From the NCBI RefSeq assembly GCF_014656435.1, contig NZ_BNCK01000003.1, positions 434,001 through 498,000 of the forward strand: DNA of 64,000 nt, given 5' to 3'. The notes beneath the pieces were generated by a model. That model searched no databases. It was not told where the DNA came from and saw only the letters and a program-made list of their open reading frames with translations. Shown piece after piece: positions 46,324 to 56,112 of this stretch (within the stretch, counting starts at the first letter, position 1; every line of letters begins with the position of its first letter). The translations under genes were made by a program, and so were the position numbers. This stretch comes from Thalassotalea marina. Its GTDB lineage: Bacteria > Pseudomonadota > Gammaproteobacteria > Enterobacterales > Alteromonadaceae.

Positions 46324-46875
46324 ATGAAAGAAAATATATTTAATGTAATAGAACGTTTGGCAAACCTGACCCGACAAGAAGCACGTGTCGCAGGTTCGGC
46401 TGAGGGATTGCAACCGGTGCAGCAAGAAGCACTGCATTTTTTGTCCATTTGTAATAAATATTCCGATACGCCGATCGCCGTCACAGAATATTTAGGTTTA
46501 ACCAAAGGCACGGTGTCCCAATCACTGAAGGTGCTGGAAAGTAAAGGACTGATCGAAAAAGTTAAAGACGAAGTAGATAAACGCATTACTCACTTAAAAG
46601 TCACTAGTACTGGCCTAGCGTTTATTGCGTCTACCTCGCCACCAGAAAAATTCACTCAGGCAATAAGTGAGATGCCAGAGCAAGATCAGCAAACAATGTT
46701 AACACTGCTTAAATCAACGTTGCGCCATTATCAATTAGCGTCTGGACGCAAAGGTTTTGGTGTGTGTAAGCAGTGTAAATTTAATCAATCAGTGAAAGAC
46801 AATTTTGTCTGTGGCTTAACTGAAGAGCCTCTGTCGATCAAAGATGTTGAGTTAATTTGTCGAGAGTATGCTTAA
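46324..46875 (+). CDS. MarR family regulator with Cys-rich C-terminal extension
   Basis: About 183 residues from the ATG at 46324 (the frame opens at a TTG at 46303). A winged-helix MarR domain is visible (TPIAVTEYLGLTKGTVSQSLKVLESKGLIEKVKDEVDKRITHLKVT). The last ~40 residues carry four cysteines (GVCKQCKF, FVCGL, LICREY), unusual for MarR and possibly a metal or redox site. It probably represses itself and the divergent secreted-protein operon via the repeats at 46244-46314. Confidence 0.88.
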   Translation: MKENIFNVIERLANLTRQEARVAGSAEGLQPVQQEALHFLSICNKYSDTPIAVTEYLGLTKGTVSQSLKVLESKGLIEKVKDEVDKRITHLKVTSTGLAFIASTSPPEKFTQAISEMPEQDQQTMLTLLKSTLRHYQLASGRKGFGVCKQCKFNQSVKDNFVCGLTEEPLSIKDVELICREYA

Positions 46876-46891
46876 GCGCTTTAATTTTACG

Positions 46892-47524
46892 TCAAACACT
46901 TAATTCAAACTGACACCGAACATCGTCGATATATGTTTTCCTGGAGCTACCTTGTCGTTCATGTGGCGCAAAAAGCGCACTTGCCTGATCGAGCATTGTT
47001 ACCGCTGTATTTAACAAGTTAGATTCATGTTCGTTTAATGCTTGTTTTGCCAACAAGGTTTTTATTACACCGATACAACTTTCTTTTACCGCTATATCGT
47101 GTGCCAATCCAGATTTAGTGCATAGCCCATAGGTACCATTAAGAAAGTGCTGCCACTCTGATGTTATGTGATCATCACCCAGGTTTATTGTGTCGAAAAA
47201 TTCATGACCAAACACATTTTTTAGCTTATCTAACACTTGTTGGTATTCACTTTTAAATATCGCGTAGGCCTGTTCAGCATCACTCAACTTAGCAACTTGT
47301 TGCAACCAATCTATTGTACCTTTTGCGTAAAAACTGAGTGATTGTTGCTCTTGATACTCACCAAAAAACGACTCGCAACTCACCTTACACATCACGCGAT
47401 AAGCAGGTAATGGCACCAAGGCTTGTGACTGCCACAATTGCAGCTGCTTTTGACTAATACCAGCACGCTGCACTAATTGTTCTTCGCTATAAAAATGTTC
47501 AAATAAATAAGTTAACAAACTCAT
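46892..47524 (-). CDS. DUF6058-like protein, function unknown
   Basis: About 210 residues from the ATG at 47524 (AGGAG five bases upstream; the frame begins at a GTG two codons earlier). The N-terminal third looks like a MerR-type helix-turn-helix (SEEQLVQRAGISQKQLQLWQSQALVPLPAY) and the C-terminal part contains WQHFLNGTYGLCT and conserved-looking Cys, resembling DUF6058 proteins. Last gene of a three-gene operon with ABM and NIPSNAP proteins. Confidence 0.6.
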   Translation of the reverse strand: MSLLTYLFEHFYSEEQLVQRAGISQKQLQLWQSQALVPLPAYRVMCKVSCESFFGEYQEQQSLSFYAKGTIDWLQQVAKLSDAEQAYAIFKSEYQQVLDKLKNVFGHEFFDTINLGDDHITSEWQHFLNGTYGLCTKSGLAHDIAVKESCIGVIKTLLAKQALNEHESNLLNTAVTMLDQASALFAPHERQGSSRKTYIDDVRCQFELSV

Positions 47525-47532
47525 TTCCACTC

Positions 47533-47847
47533 CTACTCTATAGTTGAATGCATTGCATACTGACGAGTAATAGAGGCAACCTTAATGCTGAAATCAGCAA
47601 AGAGAGCGCTTTTCCCTTTGTATTGTGCTTCTTGATGCAATACGTTATTGCGCCAGTGCTCAATAGCCGCTTCGTCTTGCCAGTATGATAACGACAGTAA
47701 CTTGTTATCGTCATTTAAGCTTTGAAACCGCTCTATCGAAATAAAACCCTCAATATCGTTTAGCAATGGACGTAGCTCTCTTGCGAGCTCTAAATACTGT
47801 GCTTTAGTATCAGCCTTAGGGGATACTTCAAAAATCACCGCTATCAT
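47533..47847 (-). CDS. Antibiotic biosynthesis monooxygenase (ABM) domain protein
   Basis: 104 residues of a dimeric alpha/beta-barrel: [44 protein letters not shown] then [25 protein letters not shown], the typical ABM helix with Trp and His. Family members include quinone-forming oxygenases and haem-degrading enzymes, but many are uncharacterised. The start overlaps the NIPSNAP stop by 4 bp, so translation is coupled. Confidence 0.88.
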   Translation of the reverse strand: MIAVIFEVSPKADTKAQYLELARELRPLLNDIEGFISIERFQSLNDDNKLLSLSYWQDEAAIEHWRNNVLHQEAQYKGKSALFADFSIKVASITRQYAMHSTIE

Positions 47848-48185
47848 AGTGGTTTAACCTCATTGCACTTTAGATAAGTGCTAATAACAGGTTTTAAAAA
47901 TTGACGCGTTTCTTCAACAATAAATTGATGGCTTTGGGCAAAAGCAAAATTGTCACGGCCTAGTTCATCTGATTTTAACCTGGCTCGGTATACCTCATAA
48001 TCGGCTAAGCTAGCAAAACTTATCAAGCCATATGCCGTATCATTGGTACCTTCATGAGGTAAAAAATATCCAATGAGCTGCCCACCACAAGCAGGAATGG
48101 CTTGTGCCCATTGATCAGCATACTGTTCAAACTCTGCCAATTGATAGGGGTTAATTTTGTATTGGATAAAACAGGTAATGCTCAT
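47844..48185 (-). CDS. NIPSNAP family protein
   Basis: About 113 residues from the ATG at 48185, which follows AAGGAG; the frame extends to a GTG at 48215. The ferredoxin-like NIPSNAP pattern is seen in [23 protein letters not shown] and [13 protein letters not shown]. Function unknown. First gene of the NIPSNAP-ABM-DUF6058 operon, divergent from an ArsR regulator 95 bases away. Confidence 0.85.
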   Translation of the reverse strand: MSITCFIQYKINPYQLAEFEQYADQWAQAIPACGGQLIGYFLPHEGTNDTAYGLISFASLADYEVYRARLKSDELGRDNFAFAQSHQFIVEETRQFLKPVISTYLKCNEVKPL

Positions 48186-48240
48186 TAATATAGTCTCCTT
48201 CAAGTTTGGAGCCACTTTAATGTGCCATAAAATCTGATGC

Positions 48241-48256
48241 TTCGAGCGCTATCGAA
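48241..48256. promoter_or_regulatory. Inverted repeat upstream of arsR-type gene
   Basis: TTCGA-N6-TCGAA lies between the NIPSNAP operon and the ArsR regulator. If the regulator starts at the TTG at 48280, the repeat is 24-39 bases upstream and could be its operator. Confidence 0.45.
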
Positions 48257-48258
48257 CT

Positions 48259-48972
48259 ATGCTAAAAAGGAACAAGCCGTTGCAACCCGACATTTCCATT
48301 GTAGCCAATCTAATAGGTGAGCCTGCCAGGGCCAAAATGCTAACCGCTTTAATGACAGGTAAAGCATTAACCGCTACAGAGTTGGCGTTGGAAGCAGACG
48401 TTACCGCGCAAACGGCGAGTAGTCATTTGGCAAAATTGCTAAAAGGCGAGTTACTGGTTGTTAGAAAACAAGGAAGGCATAAGTATTTTCAGCTTCGCAG
48501 TGTCGATGTTGCTGAACTTGTAGAGAAAATGCTTAACTTATCGGCTAGTATTCAACAAAATTCGATTAAAACAGGCCCGGTAGACCAAGCATTGCGCCAT
48601 GCTCGCGTATGTTACGACCATTTAGCAGGGGAGCAAGGAGTAGCCTTATTTGACGCTTTGTTAAATCACGGATTTATCGCAGAAGAAACAAACCAAGCGA
48701 CTTTAACGGATAAAGGGCTGCTATTTTTTAGTGAACTAGGCGTTGATTTTAAAAAGGTAAATCAATCTAAACGCCCAGTATGCAAAGCCTGCCTAGACTG
48801 GAGCGAAAGAAGAAACCACCTCGCAGGGCAACTAGGTGCTTGGATGCTCAATTATGCCTTTGAGAAAAATTGGGCAAAACGTGATCTAACAACCAGAGCC
48901 GTTCATTTTAGTACCCAAGGGAAAACAAAATTTGCTAGCTGTTTTGGCATTAAACAAACACGCGGTAACTAA
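48259..48972 (+). CDS. ArsR family winged-helix regulator
   Basis: 237 residues from ATG 48259. A TTG at 48280 has a much better ribosome site (AAGGAA) and may be the true start. The N-terminal ArsR domain is clear (IGEPARAKMLTALMTGKALTATELALEADVTAQTASSHLAKLLKGELLVV). The C-terminal half (~120 residues) has a CKACLDWSERRNHLAGQLG segment found in long ArsR proteins. No CxC metal site is seen in the DNA-binding helix. It overlaps the convergent AraC gene by 23 bp. Confidence 0.88.
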   Translation: MLKRNKPLQPDISIVANLIGEPARAKMLTALMTGKALTATELALEADVTAQTASSHLAKLLKGELLVVRKQGRHKYFQLRSVDVAELVEKMLNLSASIQQNSIKTGPVDQALRHARVCYDHLAGEQGVALFDALLNHGFIAEETNQATLTDKGLLFFSELGVDFKKVNQSKRPVCKACLDWSERRNHLAGQLGAWMLNYAFEKNWAKRDLTTRAVHFSTQGKTKFASCFGIKQTRGN

Positions 48973-49855
48973 GCTCTATCGCTCGACTTGGTGGCAAGCC
49001 AAAATAACGTTTAAATTCACGACTAAATTGTGAAATGCTTTCATAACCTACCTGCAAAGCGGCTTCACTTGCTGATACACCATCTTTGACCAACATATTT
49101 TTTGCACGGTTAAGCCGTACTTTTTTAATGTACTGCAATGGCGAATCGGTAATACTTAGTTTAAACGCTCGATGAAAAGCCGATGTGCTCATACCAGCAA
49201 TATCAGCCAACTGCTCTACACTTATTTTTTCATCAAAGTGTTCATTGACAAAGTTTACCGCCTTAGTCACTTTGTAATAGGTGCCATCTTGAGTTGCAAA
49301 GTTGACTAATATCTGGCCTTGAGGGCTAGTTAAAATAAGAAAATACAACTCTTCTAAAATACCTTCTATCAAAGCTTCGGCTTCCAATTTATTATGTAAA
49401 GCTTGCAATAACCTAGAGATACAGTCGGCGAGTCGTGGAGTTTTGCTAGTGACGTCAAATCCTAGAGGATAGTTTTCACTGTCTTCCGCCACCTTAAAGC
49501 CATTGAGCTTTAGTAGCTCCATGGTTTTAAATACCATATCTTGCTCTAAACGAATGTAAAAGCCTGACAACGCTCCTTCATCAGTGATAAATGCTTCACA
49601 TTCCATTGGGTAAGCCGAGGTGACAATCAATAAGTTATCACTTCCGTATTCCAGAGGGTGTTGATTAATATGGGCAATTTTACGACCTGAAAGCACGACA
49701 AAAATACCTGGTTCATAAAGCACAGGACATTGATGTTGATATTCACAAGTATTGAACAAGGTGATTTGTTGACAATAAGTTGAACGAAACCCTTCAAAGC
49801 CAGCGCAATCTAGCGCTTCAAGCAAAGAGTGAAACATCGTTAAATTTGTTTTCAT
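48950..49855 (-). CDS. AraC family transcriptional regulator
   Basis: 301 residues: an N-terminal AraC-type effector domain (CPVLYEPGIFVVLSGRKIAHIN) and two C-terminal helix-turn-helices (KISVEQLADIAGMSTSAFHRAFK and SASEAALQVGYESISQFSREFKRYFG). It is downstream of the molybdenum hydroxylase genes on the same strand and may regulate them. Confidence 0.92.
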   Translation of the reverse strand: MKTNLTMFHSLLEALDCAGFEGFRSTYCQQITLFNTCEYQHQCPVLYEPGIFVVLSGRKIAHINQHPLEYGSDNLLIVTSAYPMECEAFITDEGALSGFYIRLEQDMVFKTMELLKLNGFKVAEDSENYPLGFDVTSKTPRLADCISRLLQALHNKLEAEALIEGILEELYFLILTSPQGQILVNFATQDGTYYKVTKAVNFVNEHFDEKISVEQLADIAGMSTSAFHRAFKLSITDSPLQYIKKVRLNRAKNMLVKDGVSASEAALQVGYESISQFSREFKRYFGLPPSRAIELSYRVFV

Positions 49856-50028
49856 AACAACTAGCTACATTAATACACTGAATACATATTACAACGGCTG
49901 ATCGCTAACTCAAGATAAAGGCTAGAACTTTGCAGCATTAGGTAAACTAAAAGTAGCATTAGGCAATTATTCGCCAGCTACCACTATTTATTGGGTAGTA
50001 GCTGGCTTTGGATTTAATACCAAGTGGT

Positions 50029-52203
50029 TCAAGTATTTATCGATTTTGCAAACGGCAATCTTGTTATTTGCTGGCCAGTAAGGCGACGCCAAGCATTAGC
50101 GACAGCAGGACCTATTGGCGGAACACCTACTTCACCAACACCCGTAGGCGCATGCGCTGATTTAATGATCTCCACCTCAATTTCAGGCATTTCATTAATC
50201 CGTAATACTGGATAATTATGGAAGTTACTTTGGTTAACATCACCTCCATCAGCCAAGGTAATTTCACCATGTAAAATAGCATCTAGCCCATACCCAATGC
50301 CGCCCTCAATTTGTGCTCGGATCACATTAGGGTTAACAGCCACGCCACAATCTACCGCACACCAAACTCGATGTACTTTTGGCATACCATCACTTCCCTT
50401 AGAAACCTCAGCGATTTGTGCAACATAACTACCAAAAGATTTAACCATAGCGACACCACGCATACGCCCAACCGCCGGCTTGCCAGCCTGTTCAGCCATT
50501 TTTTTCACTGATACTAACACCTGGGCTTCTCTTGGGTACTCAGCCAGTAATGCTACTCGTCCATCCACCGGATCGGCATTGGTTTTTTCTAGCAATGTAT
50601 CAATCAGTGTTTCGACAACGTAACCAGTATGTGTGTGTCCAACGGAACGCCACCATAAAACAGGGACTCCAGTATGCATATCCGTCAGATTAACCTGAAA
50701 ATGCGGAACAGCATAAGGTTGGTTGTGTGCACCTTCAACTGAAGTTGGATCAATACCGTTTTGTATCATTCCTGCAAAGGGACTATTCGCAACAATAGAT
50801 TGCGTTGCGACCTCTTGTTGCCACCCAAGAATATTGTTGTCCTCATACGTGGCTTTAACTTTATGAACCGCCATGGGGCGATATCGACCACCTTGAATGT
50901 CATCTTCTCTAGTCCAAACCAATTTCACCGGCACAGGTTTTTCGAACGCTTTGGTCACCAAAGCCGCTTCTAATGCTAACCCAGAATCTGGCGTTGTCCT
51001 GCGCCCAAAACTGCCGCCGGCAAGCAAGGTATTGATTTGTACTTTTTCAGGTTTTACGCCAAATACTTGCGCTATTGTCGCTTGATCAATGGTGGGGATT
51101 TGACTGCCAAACCATGTCGTCACTGCGCCATTTTTATGTTGCACGACAACGTCTAATGGCTCCATAGGCGCATGAGCTAAATAAGGAAATTCATAACTCA
51201 GTTCTATGGTATTTTCTGACTGCGATAAAACATCTTTTATTTGCCCGCGTTCACCAGCGACTTTGCCAGATGATGCTAATGACTGATGAAAGTCATTAAA
51301 CAACACCTTGCTTGAGCGCCGTTCAGCCTTGCTATTATCCCATTGTATCTTAAGCTCACGTCGTCCCTTAATCGCCGCAAATGTTGACGTTGCATAGACG
51401 GCTACACCCGTAGCAATTTGCTTAACGTCTATCACACCTTTTACTTTCAAGGTGTTAGTGGCATCAAAAGAAGCAACTGTACCACCAAATTTTGGAGAAT
51501 GAGCAACGGTAGCAACAACCATGTCATCTAAATGAACATCCATTGTGTATTGCGCATTGCCGCTAGATTTGTCTGCAGTATCGAGTTTCGGTAAGTCTCT
51601 ACCAATTAACTTAAACTGCTCTGGTGTTTTTAACATAACCTCCGCGGTGGGGGAATCCATACCTGCAGCGGTTGAAACCAAGTCTCCAAATGTCGCTTTT
51701 TTTCCTGTCGTTTTATCAAAAATAATGCCGCGATTAACCTCAAGCCGCTCCACAGGTACTTGCCATAATTTAGCGGCAGCTTGTTTTAGCCACTGTTTTG
51801 CATGCGCACCTGCTTTTCGCATTGTTAGATAACTACTAGCTATTGCTGTAGATCCACCTGTACCTTGAATACCAAACAAGGAATTAACATATAATTTGAC
51901 ATCTGCAGGTGCATGTTCAGCTCGAATTTGACTCCAATCTGCATCTAACTCTTCTGCTGCTAAAGTCGCAAGGCCAGTAAAGGTTCCTTGGCCAAATTCA
52001 ATATGTTTACTTAAAACTGTCACCGTGTTGTTGGCATGAATCTTAATAAAAGCATTTGCCGTTGCAGATGAAACGGGTTGAGCTGCTGTCGCCGACTTGC
52101 TCGCTAACATAGGTAAATACATACCTATCACTAAACTTGTCGATGTTCCCTTTAAAAAAGTGCGACGTGAAACTGGCTTATCAATGAGTTTGTCGTTCAT
52201 CAC
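50029..52203 (-). CDS. Molybdopterin-binding subunit of an IorB-like molybdenum hydroxylase
   Basis: 724 residues with a Tat signal (SRRTFLKGT, Arg13-Arg14), so the folded cofactor-loaded enzyme is exported. Molybdopterin-contact segments include AGGSFGRR and the catalytic-Glu motif GVGEVGVPP near the C-terminus. This size and Tat signal match isoquinoline 1-oxidoreductase beta-type subunits. The substrate (aromatic heterocycle or aldehyde) cannot be told. The 2Fe-2S subunit gene ends one base upstream; no FAD subunit is present, so electrons probably go to a cytochrome. Confidence 0.92.
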   Translation of the reverse strand: MMNDKLIDKPVSRRTFLKGTSTSLVIGMYLPMLASKSATAAQPVSSATANAFIKIHANNTVTVLSKHIEFGQGTFTGLATLAAEELDADWSQIRAEHAPADVKLYVNSLFGIQGTGGSTAIASSYLTMRKAGAHAKQWLKQAAAKLWQVPVERLEVNRGIIFDKTTGKKATFGDLVSTAAGMDSPTAEVMLKTPEQFKLIGRDLPKLDTADKSSGNAQYTMDVHLDDMVVATVAHSPKFGGTVASFDATNTLKVKGVIDVKQIATGVAVYATSTFAAIKGRRELKIQWDNSKAERRSSKVLFNDFHQSLASSGKVAGERGQIKDVLSQSENTIELSYEFPYLAHAPMEPLDVVVQHKNGAVTTWFGSQIPTIDQATIAQVFGVKPEKVQINTLLAGGSFGRRTTPDSGLALEAALVTKAFEKPVPVKLVWTREDDIQGGRYRPMAVHKVKATYEDNNILGWQQEVATQSIVANSPFAGMIQNGIDPTSVEGAHNQPYAVPHFQVNLTDMHTGVPVLWWRSVGHTHTGYVVETLIDTLLEKTNADPVDGRVALLAEYPREAQVLVSVKKMAEQAGKPAVGRMRGVAMVKSFGSYVAQIAEVSKGSDGMPKVHRVWCAVDCGVAVNPNVIRAQIEGGIGYGLDAILHGEITLADGGDVNQSNFHNYPVLRINEMPEIEVEIIKSAHAPTGVGEVGVPPIGPAVANAWRRLTGQQITRLPFAKSINT

Positions 52204-52665
52204 TTACTCCTTCAACTTATCTGCAGCTAAGTGGATGGCTTTTCTAATACGGCTATAAGTAGCACATCGACAAACATTTCCCGCCATACTGGCATCAATA
52301 TCACTATCAGTTGGAGTCGAGTTTTTAGTGAGAAGATCCACTGCGCTCATGATTTGACCTGACTGGCAATAGCCACACTGCGGAACATCTAATTCATTCC
52401 AAGCGGCTTTGATTGCATTAGCGGTTTTGCTGGATACCGCCTCTATGGTGGTAATTTCTCTGTTTGCTACTCCAGCTATTGGCATAGTACATGAGCGTTG
52501 CGCACTACCATCTATGTGCACGGTACAAGCGCCACACATTGCCATGCCACAACCAAATTTGGTGCCTGTTAATTTAAGCTCGTCACGGAGCACCCACAAT
52601 AGCGGCGTATCTTCGGTGACATCAACCTCTTTATTTACACCATTAACTTTTATATTTATCGTCAT
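52204..52665 (-). CDS. 2Fe-2S subunit of the molybdenum hydroxylase
   Basis: About 153 residues from the ATG at 52665 (AAGGGGG upstream; an earlier in-frame start at 52695 is less likely). Two [2Fe-2S] clusters are visible: Cys39, Cys44, Cys47 and Cys59 ([14 protein letters not shown]) and Cys97, Cys100, Cys132, Cys134 ([19 protein letters not shown]). It has no Tat signal and must be exported with the large subunit. Confidence 0.94.
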   Translation of the reverse strand: MTINIKVNGVNKEVDVTEDTPLLWVLRDELKLTGTKFGCGMAMCGACTVHIDGSAQRSCTMPIAGVANREITTIEAVSSKTANAIKAAWNELDVPQCGYCQSGQIMSAVDLLTKNSTPTDSDIDASMAGNVCRCATYSRIRKAIHLAADKLKE

Positions 52666-53038
52666 ATAGCCCCCTTTATCACTGTTTATACTCATCAGTG
52701 CGACGATGTATCAGTCAATCGAGTTGTTTATTGAATAGGCATGGCAATACAAAAAAACCGCTAGCTATGACGTCAATAAAAATAAAACTCGCTCTAAATT
52801 TAGTGTAAATAAAGCGCTTTTGCTTAGTCATGCTTAAAATTATTTTATTCTTGCCTATTTCTCCTCATTTAACTATTCAGGCAGCTTTAGGCATAAATGA
52901 AGTTGGATCAGGTAACATAATTTGTAACCAATTTGCGACAATGCTTTTTGAGTAAACATGTATTTAACATCAAAGTTATGGTAACTATGGTGGTCATGTG
53001 TGATTCGCTTCACAGCCGAAGGAAGTAGATAACGTATT
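52666..53038. other. Intergenic region between molybdenum hydroxylase and xdhC-like gene
   Basis: About 370 bases, AT-rich, holding both divergent promoters. No riboswitch, repeat or open frame was recognised. GAAGGAAG at about 53018 is the ribosome site region for the xdhC-like gene. Confidence 0.5.
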
Positions 53039-54049
53039 ATGTCGACGTCGTTAAAAGATATTTTAGCTAGCTGGTACCCATTAAAAGATCAAACAGATTG
53101 GGTACTCTGTACTCTGTATAAAACGCAAGGTTCAAGTTATCGAAAATCTGGCGCCATGATGATGTTTTCAGGTGATGGCAGGCAATTAGGTTTATTGTCT
53201 GGCGGTTGTTTGGAGGGGGATATTCAGCGTCGAGCCAAACAAGTGATGTCAACTCAGTTAGCAACAACTGTCACATATGACGCGACTGACGAAGACGACT
53301 TAACGTTTCAATTGGGCATTGGTTGTGGCGGTATAGTGCATATTTTGATGCAGCCGGTATCACACAATAATCACTACTTAGCGCTAGATGTTTTATTCGA
53401 TACTTTACAAAATGAAGGCTGTGGCTTGTATCAGCAGGAAATTCCAGACACACAACGCCCCGCAGTAGGAAAATTTGAAGCAATAGATCATGATGGTCGT
53501 TGGTCTGTCGACAGAAAAACCACTTTATTCTCTGAAAACGACACCACCTGGTTACATACTTATATTTATCCTGATCCGCACTTGTTAATTGTTGGTGGTG
53601 GTTACGATGCCAGACCGCTCTCTTCACTTGCTAAGCAATTAGGCTGGGTTGTATCTGTCTGGGATTCCAGACCAGCAAATGCCAGAAAAGCCTATTTTAA
53701 AGAGGCTGATCACATATTAAACGGTACAGTAGAAGCCTTGGCCGACTTTGCAAAGCAGCATAAGATCGCTGCTATCGTTTTTATGTGTCACAGCGTGAGT
53801 TTAGATGCCAAAGCATTAGCAACGCTGCACCAAATCCCTGCAAGCTACCTCGGCTTATTAGGACCTAATCACCGCAAGCAACAAGTTATTGAAGCTAGCG
53901 CAATAGATGTAAAAAACCTAAGTACACCACTAGCAGGCCCTATAGGTTTAAATATTGGCGGGGAAACACCAGAGAGCATTGCTTTAGCTGTTTTAGCCGA
54001 GATTCACGCCATCCTGTGCCAACGCCAGGCATCGTCATTGAGTCTTTAA
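53039..54049 (+). CDS. XdhC/CoxI family molybdenum-cofactor maturation protein
   Basis: 336 residues. The N-terminal XdhC domain has TQGSSYRKSGAMMMFSGDGRQLGLLSGGCLEGDI. The C-terminal domain has a Rossmann dinucleotide motif (LLIVGGGYDARPLSSLAKQLGW). XdhC proteins insert or sulfurate the molybdenum cofactor of hydroxylases, so its target is very likely the enzyme encoded divergently next door. Confidence 0.92.
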   Translation: MSTSLKDILASWYPLKDQTDWVLCTLYKTQGSSYRKSGAMMMFSGDGRQLGLLSGGCLEGDIQRRAKQVMSTQLATTVTYDATDEDDLTFQLGIGCGGIVHILMQPVSHNNHYLALDVLFDTLQNEGCGLYQQEIPDTQRPAVGKFEAIDHDGRWSVDRKTTLFSENDTTWLHTYIYPDPHLLIVGGGYDARPLSSLAKQLGWVVSVWDSRPANARKAYFKEADHILNGTVEALADFAKQHKIAAIVFMCHSVSLDAKALATLHQIPASYLGLLGPNHRKQQVIEASAIDVKNLSTPLAGPIGLNIGGETPESIALAVLAEIHAILCQRQASSLSL

Positions 54050-54070
54050 TAGCAACCGAAAAGTACAAAC

Positions 54071-54098
54071 AAAAACGCCGGCTAAAGCCGGCGTTTTT
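54071..54098. terminator. Bidirectional terminator between xdhC-like gene and rho
   Basis: Twelve-bp perfect stem AAAAACGCCGGC / GCCGGCGTTTTT with a TAAA loop. A and T runs on both sides allow use in both directions. Confidence 0.9.
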
Positions 54099-54113
54099 CT
54101 CGTATATCTTTTA

Positions 54114-55373
54114 TTATTTACGTTTCATTGAATCAAAGAATTCATCGTTGGTTTTGGTCATCGCCAATTTATCAATTAAGAATTCCATTGCGTCAATTTC
54201 ACCCATTTCGTGAACGATTTTACGTAAAATCCACATTTTTTGTAGCTCGTCAGGCTTAGTTAATAGCTCTTCACGACGAGTACCACTGCGGTTAAAGTGA
54301 ATAGCAGGGAATACACGTTTCTCGGCAATTTTACGAGACAGGTGTAATTCCATATTACCTGTACCTTTAAACTCTTCGTAGATAACTTCATCCATTTTAG
54401 AGCCAGTTTCAATTAACGCTGTAGCGATAATTGTTAAGCTACCACCTTCTTCGATATTACGAGCAGCACCAAAAAAGCGCTTAGGACGATGTAATGCGTT
54501 AGCATCAACACCACCTGTTAATATCTTACCTGACGAAGGAATAACCGTGTTATAGGCACGAGCTAAACGGGTAATTGAATCGAGAAGAATAACTACATCT
54601 TTTTTGTGCTCAACTAAACGCTTAGCTTTTTCAATCACCATTTCTGCTACTTGCACGTGGCGGCTAGCTGGTTCATCGAAAGTTGAAGCTACTACTTCAC
54701 CTTTAACCAAGCGTTGCATTTCAGTAACTTCTTCTGGACGCTCATCAATTAGCAATACCATAACTTCACATTCAGGATGATTGTAAGTAATGCTCTGCGC
54801 GATATTTTGTAGTAATAATGTTTTACCTGCTTTTGGCGGAGCAACAATCAAACCACGCTGACCTTTACCAATTGGTGCGGCAAGATCAAGAACACGAGCA
54901 GTGATATCTTCCGTAGAGCCATTACCACGCTCCATACCTAAACGGTGATTTGCATGGATTGGTGTTAAGTTTTCAAATAACACTTTATTGCGTGAGTTCT
55001 CTGGCTTGTCAGAGTTAACTTCATTCACCTTTAACAGTGCAAAATAACGCTCACCATCTTTTGGTGGGCGAATTTTACCTTGTATGGTGTCACCTGTACG
55101 CATGCTAAAGCGGCGAATTTGACTAGGTGATACGTAAATGTCGTCAGGGCCAGCTAGGTAAGATGAGTCTGCCGAACGCAAGAAGCCGAAGCCATCTTGT
55201 AATATTTCTAATACGCCGCCGCCGAAGATGTCTTCACCACTTTTTGCGTGTGCTTTTAAGATCGCAAAAATAATATCTTGCTTTCTGTTACGCGCTAAGT
55301 GCTCTAGTTGCATTGACTCGGCTAAGGCGAGTAGTTCTTTGATAGATTTTTGTTTGAGTTCGGTAAGATTCAT
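54114..55373 (-). CDS. rho: Transcription termination factor Rho
   Basis: 419 residues, full length. The N-terminal RNA-binding domain ([29 protein letters not shown]) and the ATPase with Walker A (APPKAGKT), Walker B ([13 protein letters not shown]) and the R-loop/arginine-finger regions are all typical. The hexamer releases RNA from RNA polymerase. It lies downstream of trxA as in E. coli. Confidence 0.98.
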   Translation of the reverse strand: MNLTELKQKSIKELLALAESMQLEHLARNRKQDIIFAILKAHAKSGEDIFGGGVLEILQDGFGFLRSADSSYLAGPDDIYVSPSQIRRFSMRTGDTIQGKIRPPKDGERYFALLKVNEVNSDKPENSRNKVLFENLTPIHANHRLGMERGNGSTEDITARVLDLAAPIGKGQRGLIVAPPKAGKTLLLQNIAQSITYNHPECEVMVLLIDERPEEVTEMQRLVKGEVVASTFDEPASRHVQVAEMVIEKAKRLVEHKKDVVILLDSITRLARAYNTVIPSSGKILTGGVDANALHRPKRFFGAARNIEEGGSLTIIATALIETGSKMDEVIYEEFKGTGNMELHLSRKIAEKRVFPAIHFNRSGTRREELLTKPDELQKMWILRKIVHEMGEIDAMEFLIDKLAMTKTNDEFFDSMKRK

Positions 55374-55526
55374 AATGAGGTTCTTAAACTTTTAAACGTT
55401 TTTAATGTGCCTGCTGGCTTTGTTTATTGAATAGATGTTGAGTTAAAGAAGAAATGTTCTTTTCAGTTGAAATATAAAGTTAGCATTAAAATATAAATGC
55501 GTAAAGCCTGAACATATCAGAAATTA

Positions 55527-55552
55527 AAAAGGCTCGTATTTTACGAGCCTTT
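55527..55552 (-). terminator. Terminator after trxA
   Basis: AAAGGCTCGTA / TACGAGCCTTT stem; on the minus strand a T-run follows, 11 nt past the trxA stop. Confidence 0.85.
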
Positions 55553-55562
55553 CTTTAAGAAA

Positions 55563-55889
55563 TTATAGATTTGCGTCAATAAATTCTTTTAATTGTGTTT
55601 TTGATAAAGCGCCAACTTTAGTATCAACAACGCTACCACCTTTAAACAGTAGTAAAGTTGGAATGCCACGAATACCAAATTTTGGTGGCGTGTCAGCGTT
55701 TTGGTCAATATTCAGCTTGCTTACAACAAGTTTGCCGTCATATTCTTCAGCAATGTCATTTAGCAGCGGGGCAATCATTTTACAAGGACCACACCATTCT
55801 GCCCAAAAATCAACTAATACTAAGCCTTCTGCATTTAATACATCAGATTCAAAGCTATCGTCGCTCAGTTGAATAATTTTATCGCTCAT
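55563..55889 (-). CDS. trxA: Thioredoxin 1
   Basis: 108 residues with the redox motif WCGPC (Cys33, Cys36) and the cis-Pro region RGIPTLLLF. It is a general cytoplasmic disulphide reductase. It sits divergent from rhlB and upstream of rho, the ancestral gammaproteobacterial order. Confidence 0.98.
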   Translation of the reverse strand: MSDKIIQLSDDSFESDVLNAEGLVLVDFWAEWCGPCKMIAPLLNDIAEEYDGKLVVSKLNIDQNADTPPKFGIRGIPTLLLFKGGSVVDTKVGALSKTQLKEFIDANL

Positions 55890-56112
55890 TTCTTTCTCCG
55901 TTCTTTTTGGCTAGTTGCCAATTGTTCGAGATTATACCCGTATCTAAGTGAATTGCTATAAATAAAAATTTATAGAATATATTCGTTTACTTCGCCAAAA
56001 TAGCGTTAAATGTTGAATAACCGTCTTGATTCAAGCCCAATTTAAAGCAAATCTAACGAATTATTCAATTGGCAGTATTTATTAAATCAACAACCTGTTA
56101 AGCTTAGCGGCT

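Noticed and set aside
49973-50006. Hairpin GCCAGCTAC / GTAGCTGGC after the molybdenum hydroxylase
   Set aside because: The stem is real but neither strand has a T-run, so I do not call it a terminator.
52666-53038. Molybdenum-cofactor riboswitch before the molybdenum hydroxylase or xdhC-like gene
   Set aside because: No recognisable conserved core or stable multi-stem structure could be read in either direction.
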